Notes: generated by a model not told the origin, from the letters alone. 39,268 nt of DNA from JBIICI01 sp044238935 (GCA_044238935.1 JBIICI010000018.1:1-39268); one strand, 5' to 3'. Positions 6,423 through 13,508 are shown, counted from the first letter of the stretch. Numbers and translations are program-made.

Positions 6423-6803
6423 TTATGTAATACGTGCGATTAAGGGATAGTTACCCTTATTTGGAATGTTGATTGAGCTATCCGCTGCTCGTTGTGCCAT
6501 GATGGCGTTTAAGCTGTTTTGCAAAGCGGTTGGGGATGCCCATGTTTTAGCGACTTCATCTCTAATCATATTTCTATAAATAAAATCTTGGCTAGGATTG
6601 CTTGTTCCCAATATAGAATCGGCTACCTTATTTCTAATAGTATCGTCTCTCAAGTTAAACCCAATCCCAATCGTAGGAATGCCCTTCGAGTCCAAGTAAA
6701 CCAGTGGGTTCGGCTTGCCACTTTCTTCGGCATTTACGATGATTTGAAAAAGCTGTGCGTCATATGCTGATTGAGATAGAGGTGTCCAGTTGAAATTGCT
6801 CAT
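6423..6803 (-). CDS. N-terminal half of a lysozyme-type toxin, cut by IS1595-family insertion
   Basis: Residues 1-116 are native and the rest (GNYPLIARIT) come from the element end. The segment NAEESGKPNPLVYLD followed by SKGIPTIGIGFNL matches the start of T4-lysozyme-fold muramidases, where a glutamate, an aspartate and a threonine form the active site. The D-x5-T spacing is as in T4 lysozyme; the E-D spacing is slightly longer. The rest of the gene is at 1176-2605. The start overlaps the stop of the secreted protein at 6800-7498 by four bases (ATGA), so the two were translationally coupled. Without the second half the lysozyme fold cannot close, so this copy is probably dead. Confidence 0.8.
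   Translation of the reverse strand: MSNFNWTPLSQSAYDAQLFQIIVNAEESGKPNPLVYLDSKGIPTIGIGFNLRDDTIRNKVADSILGTSNPSQDFIYRNMIRDEVAKTWASPTALQNSLNAIMAQRAADSSINIPNKGNYPLIARIT
6431..6455 (-). repeat. right terminal inverted repeat of the IS1595-family element
   Basis: Perfect 25-base inverted match to 2606-2630. Confidence 0.92.
6456..6463. repeat. target-site duplication, right copy (CTTATTTG)
   Basis: Identical to 2598-2605 on the other side of the element. Confidence 0.9.
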
Positions 6804-7498
6804 TTTGATTTTTCCTTTGCTTGGTACTCACAGATGGATCTGACATAAAAACTAATATAAGGGCGATGTAAAACTTTAGGCTCAATAATTCCAAACTCGC
6901 CATCATTTGACGTAAAATAAGGAAGTCCCTGATAGAAAAAAGCATTAGGATTAGACCCCACTGAATTTTTATTAAAAGATTCAGTAATCGCATCAGGTAT
7001 TGTTTCATCCATATACATCACATTAAAATCAATCGCAGGGTCAGGCTTGACCTTAAAAATTAGTCTCTTTTCCTTTTTGTGGTCGATATTTAATATAGCT
7101 TTTTCAACAATCATTGGCTTATTGGTGTTATTTGCCTCAACAACAGCTTGGTAACGTTTGGGGGCAGCCTTTTTAAATTCCTCAACGGAGGATTTTTGCC
7201 ATGCAACAGGCTTAAAATCTTTATAGGATGCAGGAATTTTTGGTAAACTCCTAAAAACATTCATTCCTTTAATATATCTGGATATAATATATCCTTTGTT
7301 TTCAGGCAATTTCAAAATTTCATCCATATCACGACATAGCTTTAGGGCAGGATTCTTTTCCATCACGATGATGTCATTTTCCGCTTGCTCAATCACTTGC
7401 TGCTCAACAGATTTTTGATCTTTAGTAACCTCTTTTGAAAAAGCAGGGCTAAAAGCTATTAGAGCTAGGGTAGAAATAAGAATTGCTTTTGATTTCAT
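6800..7498 (-). CDS. secreted protein, candidate periplasmic immunity to the lysozyme-type toxin
   Basis: A 232-residue protein with a clear signal peptide (MKSKAILISTLALIAFSPAFS, cleavage near residue 21). The mature part has two conserved cysteines (LCRDM and SICEY), which could form a disulfide outside the cytoplasm. No family is recognised. It is about as similar as a recent duplicate to the corresponding part of 9594-10448, and more distantly related to 10452-11105. All three directly precede a lysozyme-type gene, here overlapping it by four bases. Because the partner would attack cell wall from the periplasmic side, a periplasmic inhibitor would make sense; this is inference. A conserved leader (7494-7541) overlaps its start. 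Confidence 0.72.
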   Translation of the reverse strand: MKSKAILISTLALIAFSPAFSKEVTKDQKSVEQQVIEQAENDIIVMEKNPALKLCRDMDEILKLPENKGYIISRYIKGMNVFRSLPKIPASYKDFKPVAWQKSSVEEFKKAAPKRYQAVVEANNTNKPMIVEKAILNIDHKKEKRLIFKVKPDPAIDFNVMYMDETIPDAITESFNKNSVGSNPNAFFYQGLPYFTSNDGEFGIIEPKVLHRPYISFYVRSICEYQAKEKSK

Positions 7499-7541
7499 AA
7501 AACACGAACTCGTTACAATGTGAACATATCATGCACAATAA
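7494..7541 (-). repeat. conserved leader before secreted-protein genes, copy 1
   Basis: These 48 bases differ at only two positions from 11101-11148. Each copy covers the start codon and upstream region of a secreted-protein gene and reaches back to the end of the preceding toxin gene. They probably hold the promoter and translation start. Confidence 0.6.
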
Positions 7542-7561
7542 AGAAAGTTTCTTTATTGTGC
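7533..7561 (-). terminator. terminator-like perfect palindrome at the end of the 7553-9211 gene
   Basis: GCACAATAAAGAAA and its exact complement are separated by one base, giving a long AT-rich hairpin that overlaps the stop codon of the minus-strand gene. There is no pure U-tract after it, so it may be a weak or two-way terminator, or an mRNA-end stabiliser. Confidence 0.45.
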
Positions 7562-9211
7562 AAGTTTTTTCTTTACCACAACCTCAAAATTATCATTTGC
7601 GACTGAGTCCATCACCCGATCCACCATCGCATCAATGGCGGTCAGGTTGGCTTTGAAAGTCGTACCCCCAAATTGATCCGTGGCGGGGTTATAAAAGCCT
7701 GCTGTTGTGAATAAATCCTTGGCAATCGTTTGCACCAAAAACCGCGCCATCAGCGATTGAAAGGCTTCTTGGAAGGCATTGGTTAAGGTCTGCCCTGCCT
7801 CCACATACGGGTTGCCGTAATTGCGCTGTGTAAAGGATTGATCGGTCAACGCCTCCAAAAACCCCAATTCCTGTGCATTCACATAGTTTCCACGCGCATT
7901 CACCGCCACACCTGAAACGCCCGCCCAAGTGAAGAGCATATCGCGCATTTTCCCCACCAGATCAAAGCTGGGGGCAAAGAGTGTATCAAGCGGCGCATTG
8001 GTGAGGGCTTGCACCTTACTCAACAACGCCGCATCCTTGCTCATGGCAATGGATAAATCCGCCAACCGCCCAAAGCCGCGCAAGTTCGGTAAAAACAGTG
8101 TCAAGGGATTGATCGGCGTTGTGTTATCCGCACGGCTATTGACATTATCATAATTAAACCACACATCCGCAACCGTCCCAGTCGTGCCGTTGGTTTTTGT
8201 AAAGCTGGATATATGCGTGACCTTATTGCCATTGATGGTTTGATTGGTGGTCGTATCATCCAAGGATATTATGGCAACGCCAGCCTGTGCAAGGGTTTTG
8301 AGTTCAGATCCTTGCGAAATCCCATCACTATTGGCATCCACCCATACGCGCAGATCATTAAACCGCGTATCGCCTGCATCGATCATGCCATTTTGATTAC
8401 TATCCAGCCCTGTTAATACTGTAAACCCATCGGTTTTCAACGTCCCAAACAATTCGCTGTGATTATCGATAATGCCGTTTTTGTTGATATCCAACGCCAA
8501 CAACCCATCATCTTTCCCTACCCAAGATGATGCCTCTCTGAATCCATCATTATCCACATCCCAATAGACTGATCCTGTGCTGTTCAATGCGGAAACTTCA
8601 ATCCCATCGCCATCTAAATCAAGGATCAAGGGGGAGGCTTCGGTGCGGGCGGCGGTCATTTGATCTGTCACGGTTTTTAACCATGTGGAAAGTTGCGTTG
8701 TCAAAGATGCCAAAGTTTGAGAAAGTGAAAACTTAAGCGTAACATCCTGCGCCACCTCAGCCAGTGTTTTTAAATCAAATTTATAAGTAACATCTTTTCC
8801 ATTATAAGTCGCATCTCCATCAGGAATTACGCTACTATACTTTGCCTCATAGGATTCTATAATCGAACGATTTTTGCTAAACATCGCTTTGATCTGCGCA
8901 AATTCCTCTGCGCTTACGTCATTATCCGTCAAACCAAAGATTTCACTTTCATAATATCGACGCTTGGCAATACCGCCTGCCTTATCACCATTGCTTTGGT
9001 AGCGAATTTGATACCATGCTTCCGCACGATTGCCCGACTCTATCGCAGATTTTAGGCTTGGACCTAATGCACCATTATAAGATAAGGACACAAGGGCAAG
9101 ACGTTCGTTTGATAAAGGAATGGATATTTGTTCCTTCGTAGTGTTAGGATATAACCATGCGCGTGTTCTGTCCTCATAAGTGGTTTTTGCTGTCTTAAAA
9201 ACGTCGATCAT
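7553..9211 (-). CDS. lysozyme-type calcium-binding toxin, main part of a frameshifted gene
   Basis: A 552-residue frame that begins inside the lysozyme-like domain. It has the second half of that domain (RLALVSLSYN, AWYQIRYQSN, AKRRYYES..FGL, about residues 35-130) and the FrpC-like calcium-binding block (about 190-320). A C-terminal region of about 110 residues is missing from the other copies, and it ends VANDNFEVVVKKKLAQ. The true N-terminus is in another frame at 9268-9597. Same-frame codons upstream of the ATG at 9211 still encode the family sequence (RAADSSLNIPNKRTTFSF), so the break is a small deletion near 9297. This is the best copy of the full C-terminal architecture in the window. 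Confidence 0.8.
   Translation of the reverse strand: MIDVFKTAKTTYEDRTRAWLYPNTTKEQISIPLSNERLALVSLSYNGALGPSLKSAIESGNRAEAWYQIRYQSNGDKAGGIAKRRYYESEIFGLTDNDVSAEEFAQIKAMFSKNRSIIESYEAKYSSVIPDGDATYNGKDVTYKFDLKTLAEVAQDVTLKFSLSQTLASLTTQLSTWLKTVTDQMTAARTEASPLILDLDGDGIEVSALNSTGSVYWDVDNDGFREASSWVGKDDGLLALDINKNGIIDNHSELFGTLKTDGFTVLTGLDSNQNGMIDAGDTRFNDLRVWVDANSDGISQGSELKTLAQAGVAIISLDDTTTNQTINGNKVTHISSFTKTNGTTGTVADVWFNYDNVNSRADNTTPINPLTLFLPNLRGFGRLADLSIAMSKDAALLSKVQALTNAPLDTLFAPSFDLVGKMRDMLFTWAGVSGVAVNARGNYVNAQELGFLEALTDQSFTQRNYGNPYVEAGQTLTNAFQEAFQSLMARFLVQTIAKDLFTTAGFYNPATDQFGGTTFKANLTAIDAMVDRVMDSVANDNFEVVVKKKLAQ
7898..8659 (-). repeat. calcium-binding block, copy 2 of 3
   Basis: Counterpart of 1242-2003 with the same length (762 bases) and few differences by eye. 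Confidence 0.85.
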
Positions 9212-9267
9212 TTCGGCGTTCTTAGGATCATTAGCGAATGAAAATGTTGTCCGTTTATTGGGAATAT

Positions 9268-9597
9268 TTAATGAACTATCCGCCGCACGCTGCGATTTAA
9301 ACTATTTTGAAGCGCTGATGCAGATGTCCATGGCTTCGTAACCTCATCTCTGATCATATTTCTATAAATAAGATCCTGACTAAGATTACTTGTTCCCAGT
9401 ATAGTATCCGCTACCTTGTTTCTAATATTATCATCTCTTAGATTAAAGCCAATTCCAATCGTTGGAATGTTTTTTGAATCCAAATAGGGGGCTTCTTTAG
9501 GATCACCACCTTCTTCTAAATTCGCGATCACTTGAAAAAGCTGTTTATCATATTCTTCTTGGGACAGGACTGTCCACTTCAAATCAGTCATTTTCAT
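9268..9597 (-). CDS. N-terminal lysozyme-like fragment ending at a frameshift
   Basis: A 109-residue frame containing ANLEEGGDPKEAPYLD and SKNIPTIGIGFNL, the same Glu/Asp/Thr lysozyme signature as at 6423-6803. The last 12 or so residues (RSVRRIVH) are out of frame. Compared with the intact stretch at 6423-6803 (NSLNAIMAQRAADSS), this copy has two bases where twelve are expected, a net loss of ten bases. That shifts the frame away from 7553-9211. The start overlaps the stop of the upstream fused gene (9594-10448) by four bases. The gene 9597-7553 is therefore most likely a pseudogene unless frameshifting rescues it. Confidence 0.75.
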   Translation of the reverse strand: MKMTDLKWTVLSQEEYDKQLFQVIANLEEGGDPKEAPYLDSKNIPTIGIGFNLRDDNIRNKVADTILGTSNLSQDLIYRNMIRDEVTKPWTSASALQNSLNRSVRRIVH

Positions 9598-10448
9598 TTT
9601 TCCTTTGCTTGGTATTCACAGATAGATTCAACATAAAAACGAGGCTGATAATCACGGAAAATTCTTGGCTCAATAATTCCAAACTCACCATCATTTGACG
9701 TAAAGTAAAGCAGTCCCTGATAGAAAAAAGCACTAGGATTAGCCCCGACCGAATTTTTATTAAAAGACTCTGTGATAGAATCGGGATTAGTTTCATCCAT
9801 ATACATAATATTGAAACCAATCGCAAGATCAGGTTTAATTTTAAAAATCAAGCGTTTTTCTTTTTTGTGGTCGATATTTAAAATGGCTTTTTCAACCAAT
9901 ATTGATTTATTCCTGCCATTTACTTCAATAATGCTTTGATAACGCTTAGGGGCAGCCTTTTTAAATTCCTCAACGGAGGATTTTTGCCATGCAACAGGCT
10001 TAAAATCTTTATAGGATGCAGGAATTTTTGGTAAACTCCTAAAAACATTCATTCCTTTAATATATCTGGATATAATATATCCTTTGTTTTCAGGCAATTT
10101 CAAAATTTCATCCATATCACGACATAGCTTTAGGGCAGGATTCTTTTCTATCACGATGATGTCATTTTCCGCTTGCTCAATCACTTGCTGCTCAACGGAT
10201 TTTTGATCTTTGGTAACCTCTTTTGAAAAAGCTGGGTTACAAGCTATTAAAGCTAGAGTAAAAATAAGGATTGCTTTTGATATAGCACCAACTCTTAAAT
10301 TAAATCCAATCCCAATCGTTGGAATCCCTTTTCCATCTACATAGACATTTAATTTTGGTACACCGCCTTCTTCAATCCTAGTTAAAATATCAAGCCGCTT
10401 TTGTTTATAAGCAGCATCGGTTAATATATTCCAAGTTAATGTTGTCAT
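9594..10448 (-). CDS. fusion of a lysozyme-type toxin N-terminus to a secreted immunity-like protein
   Basis: Residues 1-55 are the start of a third lysozyme-type protein (LTRIEEGGVPKLNVYVD, GKGIPTIGIGFNL). At RVGA/ISKAIL the frame passes directly into the signal peptide and body of a copy of the 232-residue secreted protein at 6800-7498 (KEVTKDQKSVEQQ..., ending SICEYQAKEK). The start codon of that secreted protein has become ATA, so it can only be made as the fusion, with its signal peptide buried inside. The deletion removed the rest of toxin three, the following leader and the first codon. The ATG lies four bases after the stop of 10452-11105, with GGAGGG upstream. Function is doubtful. 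Confidence 0.75.
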   Translation of the reverse strand: MTTLTWNILTDAAYKQKRLDILTRIEEGGVPKLNVYVDGKGIPTIGIGFNLRVGAISKAILIFTLALIACNPAFSKEVTKDQKSVEQQVIEQAENDIIVIEKNPALKLCRDMDEILKLPENKGYIISRYIKGMNVFRSLPKIPASYKDFKPVAWQKSSVEEFKKAAPKRYQSIIEVNGRNKSILVEKAILNIDHKKEKRLIFKIKPDLAIGFNIMYMDETNPDSITESFNKNSVGANPSAFFYQGLLYFTSNDGEFGIIEPRIFRDYQPRFYVESICEYQAKEK

Positions 10449-10451
10449 GCC

Positions 10452-11105
10452 TTAATCCCTCCCTAATTCAAAATAGCAAATACTCGTTTGTCCAAAAGTT
10501 TTTAAATTCGTTAGGTAAAAGGGCTCATCAATAATTATTGATGAAGGAACACTAGAGTAAGCTATATAAACCCTACCCTGATAATAAAAAGGATTAACAG
10601 ATCCAAGATTTGCGTCATTAAAAGTTTTGCTAAGCGAATCATTAATTGTGTTATCCATTACTAAAAAACGAGAGGATGCTTGCCCACGCCTTGCTAAAGC
10701 AAAATAAACAGTTCTCTTATCGCTGTTATTCGCTATAGCAAGAATTGCCTTTTCAACTTTTTCAATAGATGCACCTTGCTTTTCATAGAATTCTACACGC
10801 TCTGGAGCAATTTTTTTAAGTTCCTCTAACGAGGATGGCTGCCATTTTATTTGTTTAAAATCTTTCATATCGCTTGGGATATAAAAAAGTTCATGGGCAT
10901 TTTTTGCTTTAATGGCATCCTCTTTTGTTAAGCCTTTTGTAAAATATCCCTTATTCTCAGACATCTGCAAAATCTTATGCACATCACGGCATAGCTGCAA
11001 GGACTTTAATTTCTTCATAACAATTTTTTCCTGTGCCATTGCTGCAACAGGGACAAACAGCATAGTTAATATCAAAGATACAATAAGAAAATTTTTTAGT
11101 TTCAT
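10452..11105 (-). CDS. secreted protein, second type of candidate periplasmic immunity
   Basis: A 217-residue protein from the ATG at 11105. That start matches its paralogue's MKxK beginning and gives a clean signal peptide (MKLKNFLIVSLILTMLFVPVAAMAQ); an ATG at 11114 would add three residues. It shares the frame of the 232-residue proteins (LCRDVHKIL, ENKGYF, KDFKxxxWQxSSLEELKKxAPxR, NPFYYQGRxY, TSICYF) but is clearly diverged. Such divergence is expected if each immunity protein matches its own toxin; here the toxin is the 10448 lysozyme-type start, now fused. No named family is recognised. Confidence 0.7.
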   Translation of the reverse strand: MKLKNFLIVSLILTMLFVPVAAMAQEKIVMKKLKSLQLCRDVHKILQMSENKGYFTKGLTKEDAIKAKNAHELFYIPSDMKDFKQIKWQPSSLEELKKIAPERVEFYEKQGASIEKVEKAILAIANNSDKRTVYFALARRGQASSRFLVMDNTINDSLSKTFNDANLGSVNPFYYQGRVYIAYSSVPSSIIIDEPFYLTNLKTFGQTSICYFELGRD

Positions 11106-11148
11106 AAAACACAAACTCGTTACAATGTGAACATATCATGCGCAATAA
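11101..11148 (-). repeat. conserved leader before secreted-protein genes, copy 2
   Basis: It matches 7494-7541 at 46 of 48 bases and joins the end of the pore-type toxin gene to the start of the secreted-protein gene. Confidence 0.6.
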
Positions 11149-11159
11149 GATAAAGCTTT

Positions 11160-12560
11160 TTAAGATGCAAGTTTTTTGTTTAAAAAAGTGTTAAAATTAT
11201 CATTTGCAACAATCGCGATCTGCGAAATCCCATCACTATTCGCATCAATCCATACACGCAAATCCTGAAACCGCGTATCCCCTGAATCAATCATGCCATT
11301 TTGATTACTATCCAAGCCTGTCAACACGGTAAAGCCATCGGTTTTGAGTGTCCCAAACAATTCACTGTGATTATCAATAACGCCATTCTTGTTAATATCC
11401 AACGCCAACAGCCCATCATCTTTCCCCACCCAAGACGATGCCTCTCTGAACCCATCATTATCCACATCCCAATAGACTGATCCTGTGCTATTCAATGCAG
11501 AAACTTCGATCCCATCGCCATCTAAATCAAGGATCAAGGGGGAGGCTTCGGTGCGGGCGGCGGTTATCATATCGGTGATGGTTTTTAACCATGCAGGCGG
11601 CGTAAAGCTATGTGCATCCATCATCGCCATATTCAAATCATTCGCCAATTCCGCCGTTGTATCGCTAATATTACTGATAAAATCACTCATCTGATCCAGC
11701 AATTCATTGGCTTTCGCCCCTGTTGCGTTATAGGCTTTTTCAATTTCAACAGCAATCAATGCCTGTACCTCTTGATACACCTGAGCCAACGTTTTTCCAG
11801 CCGCTTTTCCAGCATCAATCATTGCAGGCAGGGATTCTATAACCTCTTTTGCAACAAATGCTGCAAGGGCACCTCCCGCTGCACCTACTAAAATAGCTGT
11901 GATAGGACCAGCTGTGATTAACCCTGCAGCCCAAACCCCAGCAACCAATCCAAATGAATCTACTGTATAATTCTTTAAAAAATCTTTGGCACTTCCATTG
12001 CCATTCCAGCCATTCCAAATGCTCTCTAGCGTCCCCTCAAATGCAAAACCCAATCCAACACCACCTGCCATTTTGCCAGCGGTCGTCAGAAATTTACCAA
12101 CGGGGATGTGTGTTGTTGCGGATAAAACACGTTCAGAATAAACAATTACAGATGTCGTTTTGTTGATATAGGCTTGTAAATTACCATTACGTCCAAACAA
12201 TGCAAAGGCTTGCTCCACTGTATATCCTTGGGCAACAATTCTTTTAATTTCTAATGCGAAAGAAACCCCTAATGATTTTTGAGATTTAAGCGCGTATTCA
12301 CCCATATCAATTGTAATACCGCGAACAAAGGATTTTGCTTCATCACCATAGTTTGTGTATAGTCGTCCAGCAATATTTTGGGTTTTTGCAGATTGCCTTA
12401 GATGACTACTGATATTGCTATCCAAATTTAAGCCTGAATAATTATAATTGGCAAACGCATCGTTCGCCAATGTTGACGTCGGATAACGAGATTTAAAAGA
12501 TGATAGAGTTTGCCTCATGTCAAAAGCTAACTGCTCTTTTGTTATCAAGGTTGATGTCAT
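11160..12560 (-). CDS. pore-forming-type calcium-binding toxin with an internal C-terminal deletion
   Basis: A 466-residue protein. Residues 1-130 are the domain shared with 46-447. Residues about 160-245 form a long hydrophobic region with a helical hairpin (FGLVAGVWAAGLITAGPITA then ILVGAAGGALAAFVA), the kind of segment that inserts into membranes in pore-forming colicins. An amphipathic helical stretch follows, then the calcium-binding block, cut after DANSDGISQ and joined to the shared tail VANDNFNTFLNKKLAS. It starts 13 bases after the membrane protein gene at 12574-13197, its candidate immunity partner. Pore formation is inferred from hydrophobic pattern and context, not from sequence similarity to a named toxin. 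It is the only nearly complete member of its type here. Confidence 0.75.
   Translation of the reverse strand: MTSTLITKEQLAFDMRQTLSSFKSRYPTSTLANDAFANYNYSGLNLDSNISSHLRQSAKTQNIAGRLYTNYGDEAKSFVRGITIDMGEYALKSQKSLGVSFALEIKRIVAQGYTVEQAFALFGRNGNLQAYINKTTSVIVYSERVLSATTHIPVGKFLTTAGKMAGGVGLGFAFEGTLESIWNGWNGNGSAKDFLKNYTVDSFGLVAGVWAAGLITAGPITAILVGAAGGALAAFVAKEVIESLPAMIDAGKAAGKTLAQVYQEVQALIAVEIEKAYNATGAKANELLDQMSDFISNISDTTAELANDLNMAMMDAHSFTPPAWLKTITDMITAARTEASPLILDLDGDGIEVSALNSTGSVYWDVDNDGFREASSWVGKDDGLLALDINKNGVIDNHSELFGTLKTDGFTVLTGLDSNQNGMIDSGDTRFQDLRVWIDANSDGISQIAIVANDNFNTFLNKKLAS
11221..11567 (-). repeat. calcium-binding block, copy 3 of 3 (partial)
   Basis: This 347-base segment is collinear with 1657-2003. 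The left part of the 762-base block is missing because of the internal deletion. Confidence 0.8.
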
Positions 12561-12573
12561 AACAGGAATCCTT

Positions 12574-13197
12574 TCAGTAAAGTTTTTGAATAATTAACAT
12601 TTTTCGTTTCATGAAAATCTCAACAAACACCCATGAAAAAACGGGGCAGATCAGGCAAGAAAAAATCAAAATGGAAAAGAAAACCCAATCAAATCTTTCA
12701 ATCACACTATATTTAGCTAATTGCTCACAAATTAATTTGTGCCAAAAGAAAGGGGATATAGCATAAAAAAGAAATGAGATCCCTCTAATCCTAAGTTTAT
12801 ATTCTTTTTTTGGAAGCTGACCTCTTCTGCTAAAAACTAAATCCGTATAATCAATTCCTTCAAAGCCTATAATCTTTTGGGCTTTTGCTACGAATAAAGG
12901 AACAATCAATAGAAGACATGGCATTATTGCCGCAGGACAAAAAATTCTCAATAGATTTTCTACCTCCTGCGCCTCAAGCGGTCTGAACCCCCACAATTTA
13001 AAAGTAAAGGGAATCATCACAATAAACCCCCATAATGTACTGATACGCACCGCCTGATACAAAATCCAAAAAAACGGTTTTGTTTTCTCAGGCGTCTTTA
13101 ATGGCTTGGATAAAAATAATTTCTGAAACAAAATATCCTTATCCATCTGTGCCTCAGTCGGCATTTTCATCAACTGTTTTTCTAAAAAAGAGATCAT
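12574..13197 (-). CDS. four-helix membrane protein, candidate immunity to the pore-forming-type toxin
   Basis: A 207-residue protein with four hydrophobic segments (starting at PFFWILYQ, LLRIFCPA, ISFLFYAI and FDWVFFSI). It is a paralogue of the 221-residue protein at 452-1117; both share MDKDxxF and PLKTPxKTKPFFWI near the N-terminus. The gene is followed after 13 bases by the colicin-like toxin at 11160-12560. Membrane immunity proteins of pore-forming bacteriocins block the channel in the inner membrane, which is the role I infer. The DNA just upstream (13200-13250) matches the spacer upstream of 1117, so both membrane genes once followed a lysozyme-type toxin gene. Confidence 0.72.
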   Translation of the reverse strand: MISFLEKQLMKMPTEAQMDKDILFQKLFLSKPLKTPEKTKPFFWILYQAVRISTLWGFIVMIPFTFKLWGFRPLEAQEVENLLRIFCPAAIMPCLLLIVPLFVAKAQKIIGFEGIDYTDLVFSRRGQLPKKEYKLRIRGISFLFYAISPFFWHKLICEQLAKYSVIERFDWVFFSILIFSCLICPVFSWVFVEIFMKRKMLIIQKLY

Positions 13198-13239
13198 TTA
13201 AAACCCACATTATTTAAATTTGTAACCATAAGTGATTTA

Positions 13240-13341
13240 TCAAGCTGCATTCCGAATTGTAAGATTTTTGTTTAAAAAATTGTTAAAATTATCATTTGCT
13301 ACTTCATTCACCGCCACACCTGAAACACCCGCCCAAGTGAA
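13240..13341 (-). pseudogene. 3' tail of a lost lysozyme-type toxin gene
   Basis: The last 34 codons (FTWAGVSGVAVNEVANDNFNNFLNKNLTIRNAA) match the end of the gene at 1176-2708 almost codon for codon, including the VAVN/VANDNF deletion joint. Upstream of 13341 the sequence switches abruptly to an IS3-family remnant. This is the upstream limit of the recognisable array. Confidence 0.8.
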
Positions 13342-13508
13342 CTTTAATCTCTTCGCCTTGTGATGCCTGCATCTCGCCATATGTCTTTCACCATTTATAA
13401 TAGGTCGCATCCGATACATCAAACATACGGCAGATATCCCAAACACTTTCCCCTTGACCAGACAAGTTTAGGGATAATTTTCTCAGGGCTCGTTGTTACT
13501 TTACTCAT
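13342..13508 (-). pseudogene. remnant of an IS3-family orfA
   Basis: From an ATG at 13508 the minus strand encodes SPEKIIPKL and then, in a shifted frame, SGQGESVWDICRMFDVSDATYYKW, a stop, and KTYGEMQASQGEEIK. That follows the IS3-family OrfA pattern of EQIIxKLREAE, QGxSVAEICRxLGVSExTYYRWRxxYG and LK. At least one frameshift and one stop make it non-functional. The DNA beyond 13508 carries an inverted AT-rich stretch that may be the old element end. Confidence 0.7.

Larger units (their letters stand above)
2606..6455. mobile_element. IS1595-family element with cargo genes (3,850 bp)
   Basis: The element is bounded by a perfect 25-bp inverted repeat that starts GGTAACTATCCCTTAATC at the left (2606-2630) and recurs inverted at 6431-6455. 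It is flanked by the 8-bp duplication CTTATTTG. It encodes an IS1595-family transposase (4370-5269) and roughly seven other small genes plus a structured RNA, far more than a simple insertion sequence of this family. It sits inside a lysozyme-type toxin gene; deleting it and one target copy joins ...INIPNK to RTTFSFAN... in frame, exactly as in the paralogue at 9268. A degenerate second copy of the right end at 5320-5344 suggests that the cargo at 5500-6400 was added beyond an older end. Confidence 0.92.

Noticed and set aside
1176..12560. RTX toxins with GGxGxDxLx nonapeptide repeats
   Set aside because: Only EF-hand-type loops of the FrpC kind are present; no nonapeptide repeat run is seen in any copy.
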